This document shows, one piece after another, positions 50,022 through 58,373 of a DNA stretch of 64,000 bases. The stretch spans positions 2,108,001 through 2,172,000 of the forward strand of contig OZ241740.1 of assembly GCA_965200975.1 (NCBI GenBank), written 5' to 3'. The notes under the pieces are model-generated. The model worked only from the letters and a program-made list of their open reading frames with translations. It had not been told where the DNA came from and made no database searches. This DNA is from S5-327 sp965200975 (GTDB lineage Bacteria; Chloroflexota; Dehalococcoidia; Lucifugimonadales; Australimonadaceae). A program made the translations under genes and the position numbers. Within the stretch, counting starts at the first letter, position 1. The number at the start of each line of letters is the position of its first letter.

Positions 50022-50210
50022 TTAGCTCTCCTCTCCGGCGCTGACGTTCACGAGGTGGCGCACCTTGTGCACCATGCCCCGAATTGTCGGGGTGTCCTCG
50101 TGTTCGACTTCCTGTTGCAGCCGTTTCAGGCCGAGCGCCTTTACGGTCCGGCGCTGACTCTGGTCGTAGCCGATCTGGCTCCGCACCAGTTTGATGCGCA
50201 ATTTCGCCAT
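50022..50210 (-). CDS. rpmD: 50S ribosomal protein L30
   Basis: A 62-residue protein: LRIKLVRSQIGYDQSQRRTVKALGLKRL is the L30 signature and VRGMVHKVRHLV-like GMVHKVRHLVNV the end. Short C-terminal extension VSAGEES. 2 bp after rpsE. Confidence 0.95.
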   Translation of the reverse strand: MAKLRIKLVRSQIGYDQSQRRTVKALGLKRLQQEVEHEDTPTIRGMVHKVRHLVNVSAGEES

Positions 50211-50212
50211 CT

Positions 50213-50830
50213 CTACGCTCCGTCCCTTGCGCTCGCCGACGGCGGAGGCCCGCCGCGCCGCTCCCTATCCTCGCGTTCGCGCCGGGGGCTCGTCTCGCGC
50301 CGCAGCGGCGTGCGGCGGTCGGGAGCAGGCGGAAGCGTCGCCCTGTGGGCCGTCTCTTCCTCCTGCGGGGCTTGTCCTTGCAGCATCTGCAAGCCGAGCA
50401 TTGTCGCCTTCACCACGTTGATGGGGTTCCGGCTGCCGAGCGCCTTGGCGACGACGTCTTTCACGCCGGCGGCCTCCATTACTGCCCGCACGGCGCCGCC
50501 CGCCTTGATGCCCGCGCCGGGCTGGGCCGGGCGCAGGAGCACTTTCGACGCGCCGAACTTGGTTGTGACCGAGTGCGGGATCGTCGAACCGTTCATCTGT
50601 ACGGGGAGCATCTCCTTGCGGGCGATGGTCGATCCCTTGCGCACGGCGTCGGGCACAGCCTTGCCTTTGCCAAGGCCGGCGCCCACGTTGCCCTCGCCGT
50701 CGCCCACAACCACCATTGCGTTGAACGTGAGGTTGCGTCCTCCCTTGACCACTTTGGCCACGCGGCGGATCTGAACGACTTTCTCCTGCAGGTCGGACTG
50801 TTCTTCGACTCTCCGGTTCGTCATTACCAT
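50213..50830 (-). CDS. rpsE: 30S ribosomal protein S5 with basic C-terminal tail
   Basis: S5 helps decoding accuracy in the small subunit. The core is intact: EKVVQIRRVAKVVKGGRNLTFNAMVVVGDG, LRPAQPGAGIKAGGAVRAVMEAAGV and NPINVVKATMLGL. After residue ~160 comes a ~45-residue tail rich in Arg, Pro and Glu (PPAPDRRTPLRRETSPRRE) that is longer than usual. Starts MVMTNRR; either ATG is possible. Confidence 0.96.
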   Translation of the reverse strand: MVMTNRRVEEQSDLQEKVVQIRRVAKVVKGGRNLTFNAMVVVGDGEGNVGAGLGKGKAVPDAVRKGSTIARKEMLPVQMNGSTIPHSVTTKFGASKVLLRPAQPGAGIKAGGAVRAVMEAAGVKDVVAKALGSRNPINVVKATMLGLQMLQGQAPQEEETAHRATLPPAPDRRTPLRRETSPRREREDRERRGGPPPSASARDGA

Positions 50831-50833
50831 TGT

Positions 50834-51184
50834 CTAGAACTCGAGCCCCTCTTCCCGGGCGCCGTCGGCAAGGGCCTTCACTCGCCCGTGATACTGGTAT
50901 CCGCCACGGTCGAACACGACAGACTTCACGCCCTTCGCCTTCGCCCGTTCGGCCACCAACTTCCCTGCCTCGCGCGCAGCGTCGGTCTTGACCCCTTTGG
51001 GGAGCTCCCGAGTGCTCGCCGCTGCGAGCGTGTGTCCCTTCTCGTCGTCGATCACCTGCGCATACGTGAACCGCGCGCTGCGGAACACGTTGAGCCGGGG
51101 ACGCCCGGCGGCGCCGGAAAGCCGCTGACGCAGCCGCCTGTGGCGGACTATCCGCGCGGCCCTGCTTGTCTTCGCCTTCGCCAT
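50834..51184 (-). CDS. rplR: 50S ribosomal protein L18
   Basis: A 116-residue 5S rRNA-binding protein. RRLRQRLSGAAGRPRLNVFRSARFTYAQVIDD and the end DRGGYQYHGRVKALADGAREEGLEF are canonical. 3 bp before rpsE. Confidence 0.97.
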   Translation of the reverse strand: MAKAKTSRAARIVRHRRLRQRLSGAAGRPRLNVFRSARFTYAQVIDDEKGHTLAAASTRELPKGVKTDAAREAGKLVAERAKAKGVKSVVFDRGGYQYHGRVKALADGAREEGLEF

Positions 51185-51186
51185 TC

Positions 51187-51723
51187 CTACCTCTTCCCCG
51201 CCGACTTGCCCGGCTTCAAACGCACCTGTTCTCCCAGGTAGCGCACGCCCTTGCCTTTGTAGGCGTCGGGCGGACGCAGACGCCGGATGCGGGCCGCCTG
51301 CTCGCCGACCACCTGTTTGTCGTTGCCGCGGATGTGGATGCGGTTGTTGCCTTCAACCTCGAACTCCACCCCTTCCATCGGCTCCACGACCACCGGGTGA
51401 CTGAACCCCAGCTGGAGGTTGAGCGCCCGTCCCTGGGCCTGAACGCGGTAACCGAACAGCTCGAGGCTGCGGGTGAACCCGTCGTTGACGCCGGTGACCA
51501 TATTGGAGATGAGCGCGCGCGTGAGTCCGTGCAGCGCCCGCTGCGTCCGCTGGTCGGAGGAGCGCTCGACAATAATGGCCCCGTCCTCTTCGCGCACCGC
51601 GATGCCGTCGGCGACGGGCTGCCGAAGCTCGCCCTTGGCGCCCTTCACGACAATCTCGTCCGGAGCGATCTCGACCGACACTCCGCCGGGGATAGGTATA
51701 GGCCTTCTACCAATTCGCGACAC
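51187..51723 (-). CDS. rplF: 50S ribosomal protein L6
   Basis: A 178-residue protein near the GTPase-associated centre. SRIGRRPIPIPGGVSVEI, LLSNMV-like ALISNMVTGVNDGF, GYRVQAQGRALNLQLGFSHPV and the C-terminal RPPDAYKGKGVRYLGE are typical. Confidence 0.97.
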   Translation of the reverse strand: MSRIGRRPIPIPGGVSVEIAPDEIVVKGAKGELRQPVADGIAVREEDGAIIVERSSDQRTQRALHGLTRALISNMVTGVNDGFTRSLELFGYRVQAQGRALNLQLGFSHPVVVEPMEGVEFEVEGNNRIHIRGNDKQVVGEQAARIRRLRPPDAYKGKGVRYLGEQVRLKPGKSAGKR

Positions 51724-51732
51724 GGTCCGCTC

Positions 51733-52131
51733 CTACCACACGTACGCCATGAGCTCGCCGCCGATGCCTCGGCGGTACGCTTCCTTGCCCGTCATAATTC
51801 CCTGGGACGTGGAGATGATGGAGATGCCGACGCCTCCGAAGGCGCGCGGGACTTCCTTCTTCTGCACGTGCACCCGCAGGCCGGGCTTGCTTACGCGCTT
51901 CAGGCCGGCGATGACAGGCTCCTGGCCCGGCGTGTAGCGCAGCTGCAAGCTCAGCTGGTTTTGCGGCTGCTGCTTCAGCACCGCGTAGTCGGCGATATAG
52001 CCCTCCTGCTTGAGGATCTCGGCTATCGCCGCTTTCACTTTCGAGGACGGCAGGTCGACGCCGGTGTGGCGCACCAGTTGCGCGTTCCGAATGCGCGTCA
52101 GCATGTCTGCTATCGGGTCAGTCATCGTCAT
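51733..52131 (-). CDS. rpsH: 30S ribosomal protein S8
   Basis: A 132-residue protein binding helix 21 of 16S rRNA. DPIADMLTRIRNAQLVRH, VKAAIAEILKQEGYI and STSQGIMTGKEAYRRGIGGEL are the expected signatures. In E. coli S8 represses the spc operon; no S8 target was recognised in this window. Confidence 0.97.
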   Translation of the reverse strand: MTMTDPIADMLTRIRNAQLVRHTGVDLPSSKVKAAIAEILKQEGYIADYAVLKQQPQNQLSLQLRYTPGQEPVIAGLKRVSKPGLRVHVQKKEVPRAFGGVGISIISTSQGIMTGKEAYRRGIGGELMAYVW

Positions 52132-52141
52132 AGCGCGTCCC

Positions 52142-52327
52142 CTACCAACTGGCCTTTCGCACTCCCGGCAACTGCCCGGTCAGGGCCATCTGCCTGAAGC
52201 AGACCCTGCATAGTCCCACGAACCGGATGTAGGCTCGCGGCCTTCCGCAGCGATTGCAGCGGTTCATCTGCCGCACGCGGTATGGCGGCGTCCGCTTCCA
52301 TTTCGCCAGCTTGCTCTTCTTCGCCAC
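52142..52327 (-). CDS. rpsZ: 30S ribosomal protein S14, type Z
   Basis: A 61-residue short zinc form: the CxxC pairs CNRC and CRVC frame GRPRAYIRFVGL, and the end is ALTGQLPGVRKASW. Zinc-bound short S14 is standard in Gram-positives and many Chloroflexi. Confidence 0.97.
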   Translation of the reverse strand: MAKKSKLAKWKRTPPYRVRQMNRCNRCGRPRAYIRFVGLCRVCFRQMALTGQLPGVRKASW

Positions 52328-52370
52328 CTTACAACCTCAATCCTGATTCGTATCCCGTAGCAGCCCGGCC

Positions 52371-53063
52371 TTAGTTCGTCTGCGCCCGGACAAACGGCAT
52401 TCCGCACAATTCGAGCAGCCGAAAGCCTTCGGCGTCCGTTTGCGCGGTCGTTGTAATCACCACCTGAAATCCCCGCACCCGGTCGACGCTTCCGTAATCG
52501 ATCTCGGGGAACACGATCTGCTCGCGGAAACCGAGCGAGTAGTTGCCCCTGCCGTCGAACGACTTCCGCGGCACGCCTCTGAAGTCCCTGATGCGCGGCA
52601 GCGCCGTGGAGATCATGCGGTCGAGGAACTCGTACATGCGGCGCCCTCTGAGGGTGACCATTACGCCGATCGATTGCCCCTCGCGCACCTTGAAGCCTGC
52701 GACCGACGTGCGCGCCTTGGTGATTACCGGCTTCTGGCCGGTGATCGCAGCAACGTGCGCCGGGGTCGTCTCCATCGCGCGGTTGTTCGTGAGCGCCTCG
52801 CCGAGCCCGACGTTGACAACCACCTTGTCGATCCGGGGCGCCTGCATCGGGCTCGCGTAGCCGAACTCCCGAATCAGCTGGTCGCGGATCTCGTTCCGGT
52901 ACCGCGCCATCAAACGGGGCATCGGCCTGACGCCGGAAGCGGACGGCTGCTCTTCCGGTTGCGGGGCGGCTGCTCTCCGCGCGCGGGGACGCGCGGCCCG
53001 CCTCGGCTTCTCTTCGGCCTGGGGCTGCTCCTCAGGCCCGTTCTTTTCAGCGTCTGTCGTCAA
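52371..53063 (-). CDS. rplE: 50S ribosomal protein L5 with N-terminal extension
   Basis: L5 binds 5S rRNA and contacts P-site tRNA. The core (RYRNEIRDQLIREFGYASPMQ, KVVVNVGLGEA, NYSLGFREQIVFPEIDY) is normal. The TTG at 53063 overlaps the rplX stop (TTGA) and has AGGGGATG upstream, giving about 47 extra residues rich in Glu, Pro, Arg and Ala before the usual start; the alternative is ATG 52922 with no such coupling. I prefer the TTG. Confidence 0.9.
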   Translation of the reverse strand: MTTDAEKNGPEEQPQAEEKPRRAARPRARRAAAPQPEEQPSASGVRPMPRLMARYRNEIRDQLIREFGYASPMQAPRIDKVVVNVGLGEALTNNRAMETTPAHVAAITGQKPVITKARTSVAGFKVREGQSIGVMVTLRGRRMYEFLDRMISTALPRIRDFRGVPRKSFDGRGNYSLGFREQIVFPEIDYGSVDRVRGFQVVITTTAQTDAEGFRLLELCGMPFVRAQTN

Positions 53064-53383
53064 CTGAACATCCCCTGGCATCGCTTGCACATGCGCGCTT
53101 TTGCGCCGTTGTCCAACACTTTTATCGTAATCCGCGTGGGCTTGTCGCACGACGGGCAGACCGGCATAAGTTTCGACACGTCGATCGGCATCTCTTTGTC
53201 GATAATCCCGGCCTGGCGAAGTCCCGCCGCTCCCGCGCGGAGATGCCGCTTCACCATATTGACGCCTTCGACGAGCGCGGCGCCCTTCTTCGGGAGCAGA
53301 CGCTGGACCTTGCCCCGCCGGCCCTTGTCCTTGCCCGCTATCACCATCACCTCATCGTCGCGCTGCAGACGCGCCGTCATCAC
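53060..53383 (-). CDS. rplX: 50S ribosomal protein L24
   Basis: A 107-residue assembly-initiator protein. The KOW motif VMVIAGKDKGRRGKVQRLLPK, EGVNMVKRH and the ending zinc-like CPSCDKPTRI...CKRCQG; the two CxxC pairs make this the zinc form of L24. ATGA overlap with rplN. Confidence 0.96.
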   Translation of the reverse strand: MMTARLQRDDEVMVIAGKDKGRRGKVQRLLPKKGAALVEGVNMVKRHLRAGAAGLRQAGIIDKEMPIDVSKLMPVCPSCDKPTRITIKVLDNGAKARMCKRCQGMFS

Positions 53384-53748
53384 AGCACCTCCGGCGCAAG
53401 CGATACGATGCGCATAAAATTCCTCTCGCGCAGTTCGCGGGCCACCGGCCCGAAGATGCGCGTTCCGCGAGGGTTCTCCGATGCGCCCAGTATGACCGCG
53501 GCGTTGTCGTCGAAACGGATCGTCGATCCGTCCGGACGCTTGGTCACCGCGCTCGTGCGCACCACTACGGCCCTCACGACCTCTCCCTTTTTCACTGCGC
53601 TATTGGGCTGAGCAACCTTCACCGATGCGACGATAACGTCCCCGACCCGCGCGTAGCGTCTGCGCGTGCCGCCGGGAATGTTGAAGCACATTATCTCCTT
53701 CGCGCCGGAATTGTCCGCCACGGTGAGGCGAGTCTGCGGCTGGATCAC
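53380..53748 (-). CDS. rplN: 50S ribosomal protein L14
   Basis: A 122-residue subunit-interface protein. MIQPQTRLTVADNSGAKEIM, RRYARVGDVIVASVK and GTRIFGPVARELRERNFMRIVSLAPEVL are near-consensus. Overlaps rpsQ by 4 bp. Confidence 0.97.
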   Translation of the reverse strand: MIQPQTRLTVADNSGAKEIMCFNIPGGTRRRYARVGDVIVASVKVAQPNSAVKKGEVVRAVVVRTSAVTKRPDGSTIRFDDNAAVILGASENPRGTRIFGPVARELRERNFMRIVSLAPEVL

Positions 53749-54539
53749 GACTGCCCCTCCCGCTGCTCGCTCTCTCCGGCAGACCCTTCGGCGTCCGGCT
53801 CAGCCGTCTCGTCGGCGGACTCTTCCTCGACCGACGCCTCCGCTTCGGCTACAGGCTCCTCAGCCGTCTCGACTGCGGACTCTTCCTCGACCGGCGCCTC
53901 TGCTTCGGCTGCAGGCTCCTCAGCCGTCTCGACGGCGGACTCTTCCTCGACCGACGCCTCCGCATCGGCTACGGACTCCTCAGCCGTCTCGGCAGTGGAC
54001 TCTCCCTCGACCGACGCCTCTGCATCAGCTGCAGGCTCTTCAGCCGTCTCAACGGCGGACTCTTCTTCGACCGGCGCCTCCGTTTCCGCTACAGACTCCT
54101 CAGCCGTCTCGGCAGCGGACTCTCCCTCGACCGACGCCTCCGACTCGGCTACAGCCGTCTCAGCGGCGGACTCTTCCTCGACCGGCGCCTCCGCTTCCAC
54201 TACAGCCGCCTCAGCCGTCTCGGCGGGAGCAACGGGCTCTGCGGGAAGCGACGCGGCGACGGAGGGCGCAACGTCCGGCACATCCTGCCTGAACACCAGC
54301 TCGGCCACGCGCCACCGCTTCGTTTTCGACAGAGGCCGCGTTTCGACCAACCGGACGGTGTCGCCTATGTGGTACTGGTTCTCCTCGTCGTGCGCCTTGA
54401 ACTTTCGCACGCGCCGCATGGACTTGTGGTACAGAGGGTGATGCACCCGGCGCTCGATGGCGACGACCACTGTTTTGTCCATCGCGTCGCTCACTACGCG
54501 CCCGACGCGGGTCTTCCGTTGGTTTGCCTGATCGGTCAC
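53745..54539 (-). CDS. rpsQ: 30S ribosomal protein S17 with a giant repeated acidic tail
   Basis: S17 binds 16S rRNA in the lower body. Residues 1-85 are ordinary S17 (RVGRVVSDAMDKTVVVAIERRVHHPLY, SKTKRWRVAELV). The remaining ~178 residues are an acidic tail made of about seven ~20-residue units such as ETAEEPVAEAEASVEEESAV, encoded by a 60-bp tandem repeat at about 53800-54215. Usual S17 is 80-90 residues, so the protein is about three times normal size. ATG overlaps the rpmC stop. I do not know of a comparable described S17. Confidence 0.93.
   Translation of the reverse strand: MTDQANQRKTRVGRVVSDAMDKTVVVAIERRVHHPLYHKSMRRVRKFKAHDEENQYHIGDTVRLVETRPLSKTKRWRVAELVFRQDVPDVAPSVAASLPAEPVAPAETAEAAVVEAEAPVEEESAAETAVAESEASVEGESAAETAEESVAETEAPVEEESAVETAEEPAADAEASVEGESTAETAEESVADAEASVEEESAVETAEEPAAEAEAPVEEESAVETAEEPVAEAEASVEEESADETAEPDAEGSAGESEQREGQS
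53800..54215 (-). repeat. 60-bp tandem repeat inside rpsQ
   Basis: Blocks such as GCCGTCTCGACGGCGGACTC recur every 60 bp at about 53820, 53870-53880, 53930, 53990, 54050, 54110 and 54160 (one unit 51 bp). The copies differ at third positions and at a few codons, so the array is not brand new but still similar enough to recombine. Confidence 0.88.
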
Positions 54540-54745
54540 GACGCCTCTCCCAGTAGCTCGCGCTCTCGCGCCACCGTCAGAATGTGCGCAAGGCGCCGCT
54601 TCGCGTTCCGCAGCTCCGAGGGATCGGAGAGCTGGCGCGTCGCCACCTTGAACCGTAGGTTCATCAGCTCCAGCCGCGTGTTGGACTCCTCCTCTTTCAG
54701 GCGGTCGTCCGACAGCGCTCGTACTGTCTCAATGCTCGGCCTCAT
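54536..54745 (-). CDS. rpmC: 50S ribosomal protein L29
   Basis: A 69-residue exit-tunnel protein: two helices with LKEEESNTRLELMNLRFKVATRQLSDPSELRNAKRRLAHILTVARER. This LF-x-R-like pattern is the L29 signature. Overlaps rpsQ by 4 bp and follows rplP by 16 bp. Confidence 0.95.
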   Translation of the reverse strand: MRPSIETVRALSDDRLKEEESNTRLELMNLRFKVATRQLSDPSELRNAKRRLAHILTVARERELLGEAS

Positions 54746-54761
54746 CGTCTTGCAGTCCCCA

Positions 54762-55187
54762 TCATCCGGTGAGCAGCGGCTCTTCCCGGCTCACCGTTCT
54801 CGTCTGTACAGGCATCTTCTGCGCAGCCCGCGCCAGCGCTTCTCTCGCCAGTTCGCTCGACACGCCGCCGACCTCGTACATCACCCGGCCAGGCTTCACG
54901 AGCGCGACCCACTGGTCTACGGGCCCCTTGCCGCCGCCCTGACGCGTCTCGGCTGGTTTCCTTGTAATCGACTTCGCAGGGAACACGCGGATCCACACCT
55001 GGCCACCGCGGCGAAGGTGGCGGGTGATGGCGCGCCGTCCCGCCTCGATCTGCCGCGCCGTAATCCAGCCGGCGTCGAGCGACTTCAGTCCAAAGTCGCC
55101 AAACTGCACCGAACTCCCTTTGAGCGCCATTCCGCCCATACGGCCGCGGTGCTGTTTCCTGTACTTAGTTCTCTTCGGTTGAAGCAT
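54762..55187 (-). CDS. rplP: 50S ribosomal protein L16
   Basis: A 141-residue A-site protein. MLQPKRTKYRKQHRGRMGG, FGDFGLKSLDAGWITARQIEAGRRAITRH and VSSELAREALARAAQKMP are canonical. ATG 55187 starts family homology and lies 23 bp inside the end of rpsC, with GGTGGGAG before it. Confidence 0.96.
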   Translation of the reverse strand: MLQPKRTKYRKQHRGRMGGMALKGSSVQFGDFGLKSLDAGWITARQIEAGRRAITRHLRRGGQVWIRVFPAKSITRKPAETRQGGGKGPVDQWVALVKPGRVMYEVGGVSSELAREALARAAQKMPVQTRTVSREEPLLTG

Positions 55188-55971
55188 TCGCTCCCACCTC
55201 TCCTGCAGCTTCCGGAGCGGGCGCCGCGGCAGCCGCTCGAGCGGCGGCGTCCTGCGCGGCGAGGGCCTCCTCGGCGGCGGCGATCGCCTCCGGGGACGCT
55301 CCGGCGTCGGGCTCAACGCCCCGGAACTTCTCCGACTTGTCGAGCACCTCGCCCCGGTATATCCACACCTTTACGCCGATGCGGCCCATCGTAGTGCTCG
55401 CTTCGGCCAGGCCGTAGTCGATGTCCGCCCGCAGCGTATGGAGCGGCACCTGACCATCCATCACTTTTTCGCGCCGGGCGATCTCCGCCCCGCCGAGGCG
55501 TCCGGACACCATTACCTTGATGCCCTTGGCGCCGGCCTGCATCGACCGCATCGCGGCCTGGCGTATCGCGCGGCGGAACATCACGCGGCGCTCGAGCTGA
55601 TCGGCTACGTTGCGGGCGACGAGGAAGGCGTCGAGCTCCGGCTGCCGGATCTCGAGCACATTGAGGCGGACGCGCTTGCCGCCCGCGGCGCCTTCGACGA
55701 TCTTCCGCAACTCGTCGACGCGCTGTCCGCCGCGGCCTATTACGATGCCTGGCCTCGCCGTGTGCACGTTGATCGTAAGGTCTTGCGCGCTGCGCTCTAT
55801 CTCAACGCGCGAGATCCCCGCCTCGGCGTACTGCTTGCGGATGACCTCGCGGATCCGCCAGTCCTCTATCACCTGAGCGGAGTACTTCGCCCCCGTGCCC
55901 GCAAACCAGCGCGATTGCCAGTCCTTGATTACGCCAAGGCGGAAGCCGATGGGGTGCGTCTTGTGTCCCAA
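55165..55971 (-). CDS. rpsC: 30S ribosomal protein S3 with Ala-rich acidic tail
   Basis: A 268-residue mRNA-entry protein. GHKTHPIGFRLGVIKDWQSRWFA, the KH-domain GRGGQRVDELRKIVEG, and GRLGGAEIARREK, GVKVWIYRGEVL are standard. From residue ~218 an Ala-rich, acidic tail of ~50 residues (AIAAAEEALAAQDAAARAAAAAPAP) is added, ending ASTEEN. The start is TTG 55971 (AAGGA 8 bp before it), because no ATG matches the conserved GHKTHP beginning. Confidence 0.95.
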   Translation of the reverse strand: MGHKTHPIGFRLGVIKDWQSRWFAGTGAKYSAQVIEDWRIREVIRKQYAEAGISRVEIERSAQDLTINVHTARPGIVIGRGGQRVDELRKIVEGAAGGKRVRLNVLEIRQPELDAFLVARNVADQLERRVMFRRAIRQAAMRSMQAGAKGIKVMVSGRLGGAEIARREKVMDGQVPLHTLRADIDYGLAEASTTMGRIGVKVWIYRGEVLDKSEKFRGVEPDAGASPEAIAAAEEALAAQDAAARAAAAAPAPEAAGEVGANASTEEN

Positions 55972-55975
55972 GCTT

Positions 55976-56311
55976 CTAGTCCTTCTCGTCCACGACGATC
56001 GTAATGTGGCTCGCCTGCCGCCGCACGCGCCCGACTCTTCCGCGGGAGCGCGCGCGGAACCGGCGCGCCTGCACGCCCTGGTCCGCATAGGCGGAGACCA
56101 CGACCAGCCTTGTCGGGTCCAACCCGTTGTTGTTCTCCGCGTTCGCCATCGCCGATTTCAGCAGCCCTGCGACCTCTTCCGCGGTCGGGCCCGGCTGAAA
56201 ACGCAATTCGTTGAGCGCCTGCTGCGCCGGACGGCCTTGCAGCTCGCGCAGCACCAGCCGCACCCGTTTGGGCGAAACGCCGATCTGTCTGCCTACCGCC
56301 TTAACCGGCAT
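55976..56311 (-). CDS. rplV: 50S ribosomal protein L22
   Basis: A 111-residue tunnel protein. ISPKRVRLVLRELQGRPAQQAL-like start, LLKSAMANAENNNGLDP and the beta-hairpin end ARSRGRVGRVRRQASHITIVV are diagnostic. The hairpin that lines the tunnel and binds macrolides looks ordinary. Confidence 0.96.
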   Translation of the reverse strand: MPVKAVGRQIGVSPKRVRLVLRELQGRPAQQALNELRFQPGPTAEEVAGLLKSAMANAENNNGLDPTRLVVVSAYADQGVQARRFRARSRGRVGRVRRQASHITIVVDEKD

Positions 56312-56314
56312 AAC

Positions 56315-56602
56315 CTACCGCCTCACCGACGACTGGCGGTCGGACTTCGAGATGTGGCCGCGGAACGTGCGCGTCAGGGCGAACTCGCCGAGCTTGTGCC
56401 CCACCATGTTCTCGGTGATGAACACAGGAATATGCCGCCGCCCGTCGTGCACTGCAATGGTCATCCCAAGCATATCCGGCATGATGGTGGACGCTCGCGA
56501 CCACGTTTTGATCACGACTTTGGTGTCGAGGCTCTGCGCGCGCGCCACCTTCTTCGCCAGCTTGGGGTGAACGTAGGGGCCTTTCTTGACCGATCGAGAC
56601 AT
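56315..56602 (-). CDS. rpsS: 30S ribosomal protein S19
   Basis: A 95-residue head protein. MSRSVKKGPYVHPKLAKKV, KTWSRASTIMPDMLGMTIAVHDGRRHIPVFITENMVGHKLGEF are near-consensus. Adjacent to rplB (start immediately after its stop). Confidence 0.97.
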   Translation of the reverse strand: MSRSVKKGPYVHPKLAKKVARAQSLDTKVVIKTWSRASTIMPDMLGMTIAVHDGRRHIPVFITENMVGHKLGEFALTRTFRGHISKSDRQSSVRR

Positions 56603-57433
56603 CTACCGGCTCCTCCTGTCGCGCACCACGAACACATTGGTGTGGAAGCGGCGGCGCGTTTTGGGGCCCAGCGCCGGCTTGCCCCAAGGCGTCTTCGGAT
56701 GCGTCATGCCGATCCCTGCGCGGCCTTCTCCGCCGCCGTGCGGATGGTCGCTCGGGTTCATAGCGGAGCCGCGCGTGTGAGGACGCTTGCCAAGATGACG
56801 GTTGCGCCCCGCCTTTCCGAGCGATGCGTTCTTGTGCTCGGGATTGCCCACCTGCCCTATGGTCGCGCTCGCGGCGCTCGGCACGCGGCGTATCTGCCCC
56901 GAGGGCAACCGCAGCAGCGCGAATTGCTCGTCGCGAGCCAGCAGCTGCGCGCCTGTTCCCGCGCCTCTGCACATCTGCCCGCCCTTCCCGGGCTGCAGCT
57001 CGATGTTGTGCACCATCATGCCGGTGGGAATGTTGACGAGAGGCATTGCGTTGCCGGGGCGTATCTCGGCGTCGGGGCCCGACATAAGCTTGTCGTTTAC
57101 GCGCACGCCGTTCGGCGCAAGAATGTACCGGCGAGCGCCGTCGGCGTAGACGAGCAGCGCGATGCGGGCCGACCGGTTCGGATCGTACTCGATCGACTCT
57201 ACGCGGCAGGGCACCCCTGCCTTGTCGCGCTTGAAATCGATCTCGCGCCAGGCTCGCTTGGCGCCGCCGCCCCGGTGGCGCACGGTCATTCTGCCGCGCA
57301 CGTTCCGCCCGCCGCTCTTGTGCAAACCCTTTGTCAGCGGCTTGTGCGGCGCGCGGCGCGTTACTTCCGAGAAGTCGGGACGCACCGCCGCCCGGACGCC
57401 CGGGCTAGTTGGACGCAGTCGCTTCAGCGGCAT
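56603..57433 (-). CDS. rplB: 50S ribosomal protein L2
   Basis: A 276-residue protein essential for subunit association and peptidyl transfer. RGRMTVRHRGGGAKRAWREIDFKRDK, LHNIELQPGKGGQMCRGAGTGAQLLA and the conserved DHPHGGGEGRAG near residue 230 with the critical His. Normal length. Confidence 0.97.
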   Translation of the reverse strand: MPLKRLRPTSPGVRAAVRPDFSEVTRRAPHKPLTKGLHKSGGRNVRGRMTVRHRGGGAKRAWREIDFKRDKAGVPCRVESIEYDPNRSARIALLVYADGARRYILAPNGVRVNDKLMSGPDAEIRPGNAMPLVNIPTGMMVHNIELQPGKGGQMCRGAGTGAQLLARDEQFALLRLPSGQIRRVPSAASATIGQVGNPEHKNASLGKAGRNRHLGKRPHTRGSAMNPSDHPHGGGEGRAGIGMTHPKTPWGKPALGPKTRRRFHTNVFVVRDRRSR

Positions 57434-57435
57434 CC

Positions 57436-57723
57436 TTACGCTCCCTCGAAAAGTTGAATGGCGTCGCCGGGCGCAACCGTAATGACCGCCTTCTTGACCC
57501 CTGCAGTCCGGAGCCAGCGCCCGTTGCGCAATCTCCGGTTCTCTCCGGGGTTCTTCACCATATTCACATTCGTCACGCGCACGGAGAACGCGCGCTCCAC
57601 CGCCTCGCGCACTTGGGCCTTATTGGCGTTGGGGAGCACTTCGAACACGTACTTGTTCTGCTCCTGCAGCAACGTCGATTTCTCCGTGATGACCGGACGT
57701 TTCAGTGTTTGAAACACGTGCAT
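57436..57723 (-). CDS. rplW: 50S ribosomal protein L23
   Basis: A 95-residue tunnel-exit protein where SRP and trigger factor bind. TLKRPVITEKSTLLQEQNKYVFEVLPNANKAQV and NPGENRRLRNGRWLRTAGVKKAVITV are typical. ATG shares one base with the rplD stop (TAATG). Confidence 0.96.
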   Translation of the reverse strand: MHVFQTLKRPVITEKSTLLQEQNKYVFEVLPNANKAQVREAVERAFSVRVTNVNMVKNPGENRRLRNGRWLRTAGVKKAVITVAPGDAIQLFEGA

Positions 57724-58373
57724 TACGCCGCCGCCTCCTTGCGGATGCGCCGCGTGTCCGACCACAGCTCGTCCGCCCGCTTCACCGCCGCCGGGCTCAT
57801 CAGCACAGCGTCGAACCGCAGGAGGTCGAGCACGTTCACAAGGTCTGCGCGGACCGCTTTCACTCGCTGCAGATTGCGCGCCGCAAGACCCGCTTGCGAC
57901 CCGGCGCCCACGACGACCAGCGCCGACCCTTTCACGTCGAGCCCCGTGAGCGTCGCAGCCATCGCTTTCGTCTTCTGTTCGATGCCGTCCAACCCGTCGA
58001 TCACGAACAGCCGGCCTCCGGACGCCTTGCCTGAGAGCGCGACGCGTATCGCCTGGCGGCGCATCTGCTTCGGCAGACGCTTGCGGTGCGAGCGCGGCGC
58101 GGGGCCGAACGCAACGCCGCCGCCGCGGTGATGAGGCGACTTCCACGAGCCTTGACGCGCCCGCCCTGTCCCTTTCTGCGAGAACGGCTTGCGTCCCGTG
58201 CCGTGTACGGCGCCCCGGGTCAGCGTGCTGCTCGTGCCTTGCCGCTGGTTCGCGCCGTGGTGAACGAGCGCCTGATGCAGCAGCTCCGCGTTCTCCGCCG
58301 CGCCGAACACAATGTCGCTTGCCTCTATGTGGCCCGCAGGCTGCCCCTCAAGGTTGTACTGCGTGAGCAACAT
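57723..58373 (-). CDS. rplD: 50S ribosomal protein L4
   Basis: A 216-residue tunnel protein. The extended loop RKPFSQKGTGRARQGSWKSPHHRGGGVAFGP and RRQAIRVALSGKA are standard; the end DVLRFDAVLMSPAAVKRADELW matches. In some bacteria L4 represses the S10 operon. ATG shares one base with the rplC stop. Confidence 0.96.
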   Translation of the reverse strand: MLLTQYNLEGQPAGHIEASDIVFGAAENAELLHQALVHHGANQRQGTSSTLTRGAVHGTGRKPFSQKGTGRARQGSWKSPHHRGGGVAFGPAPRSHRKRLPKQMRRQAIRVALSGKASGGRLFVIDGLDGIEQKTKAMAATLTGLDVKGSALVVVGAGSQAGLAARNLQRVKAVRADLVNVLDLLRFDAVLMSPAAVKRADELWSDTRRIRKEAAA

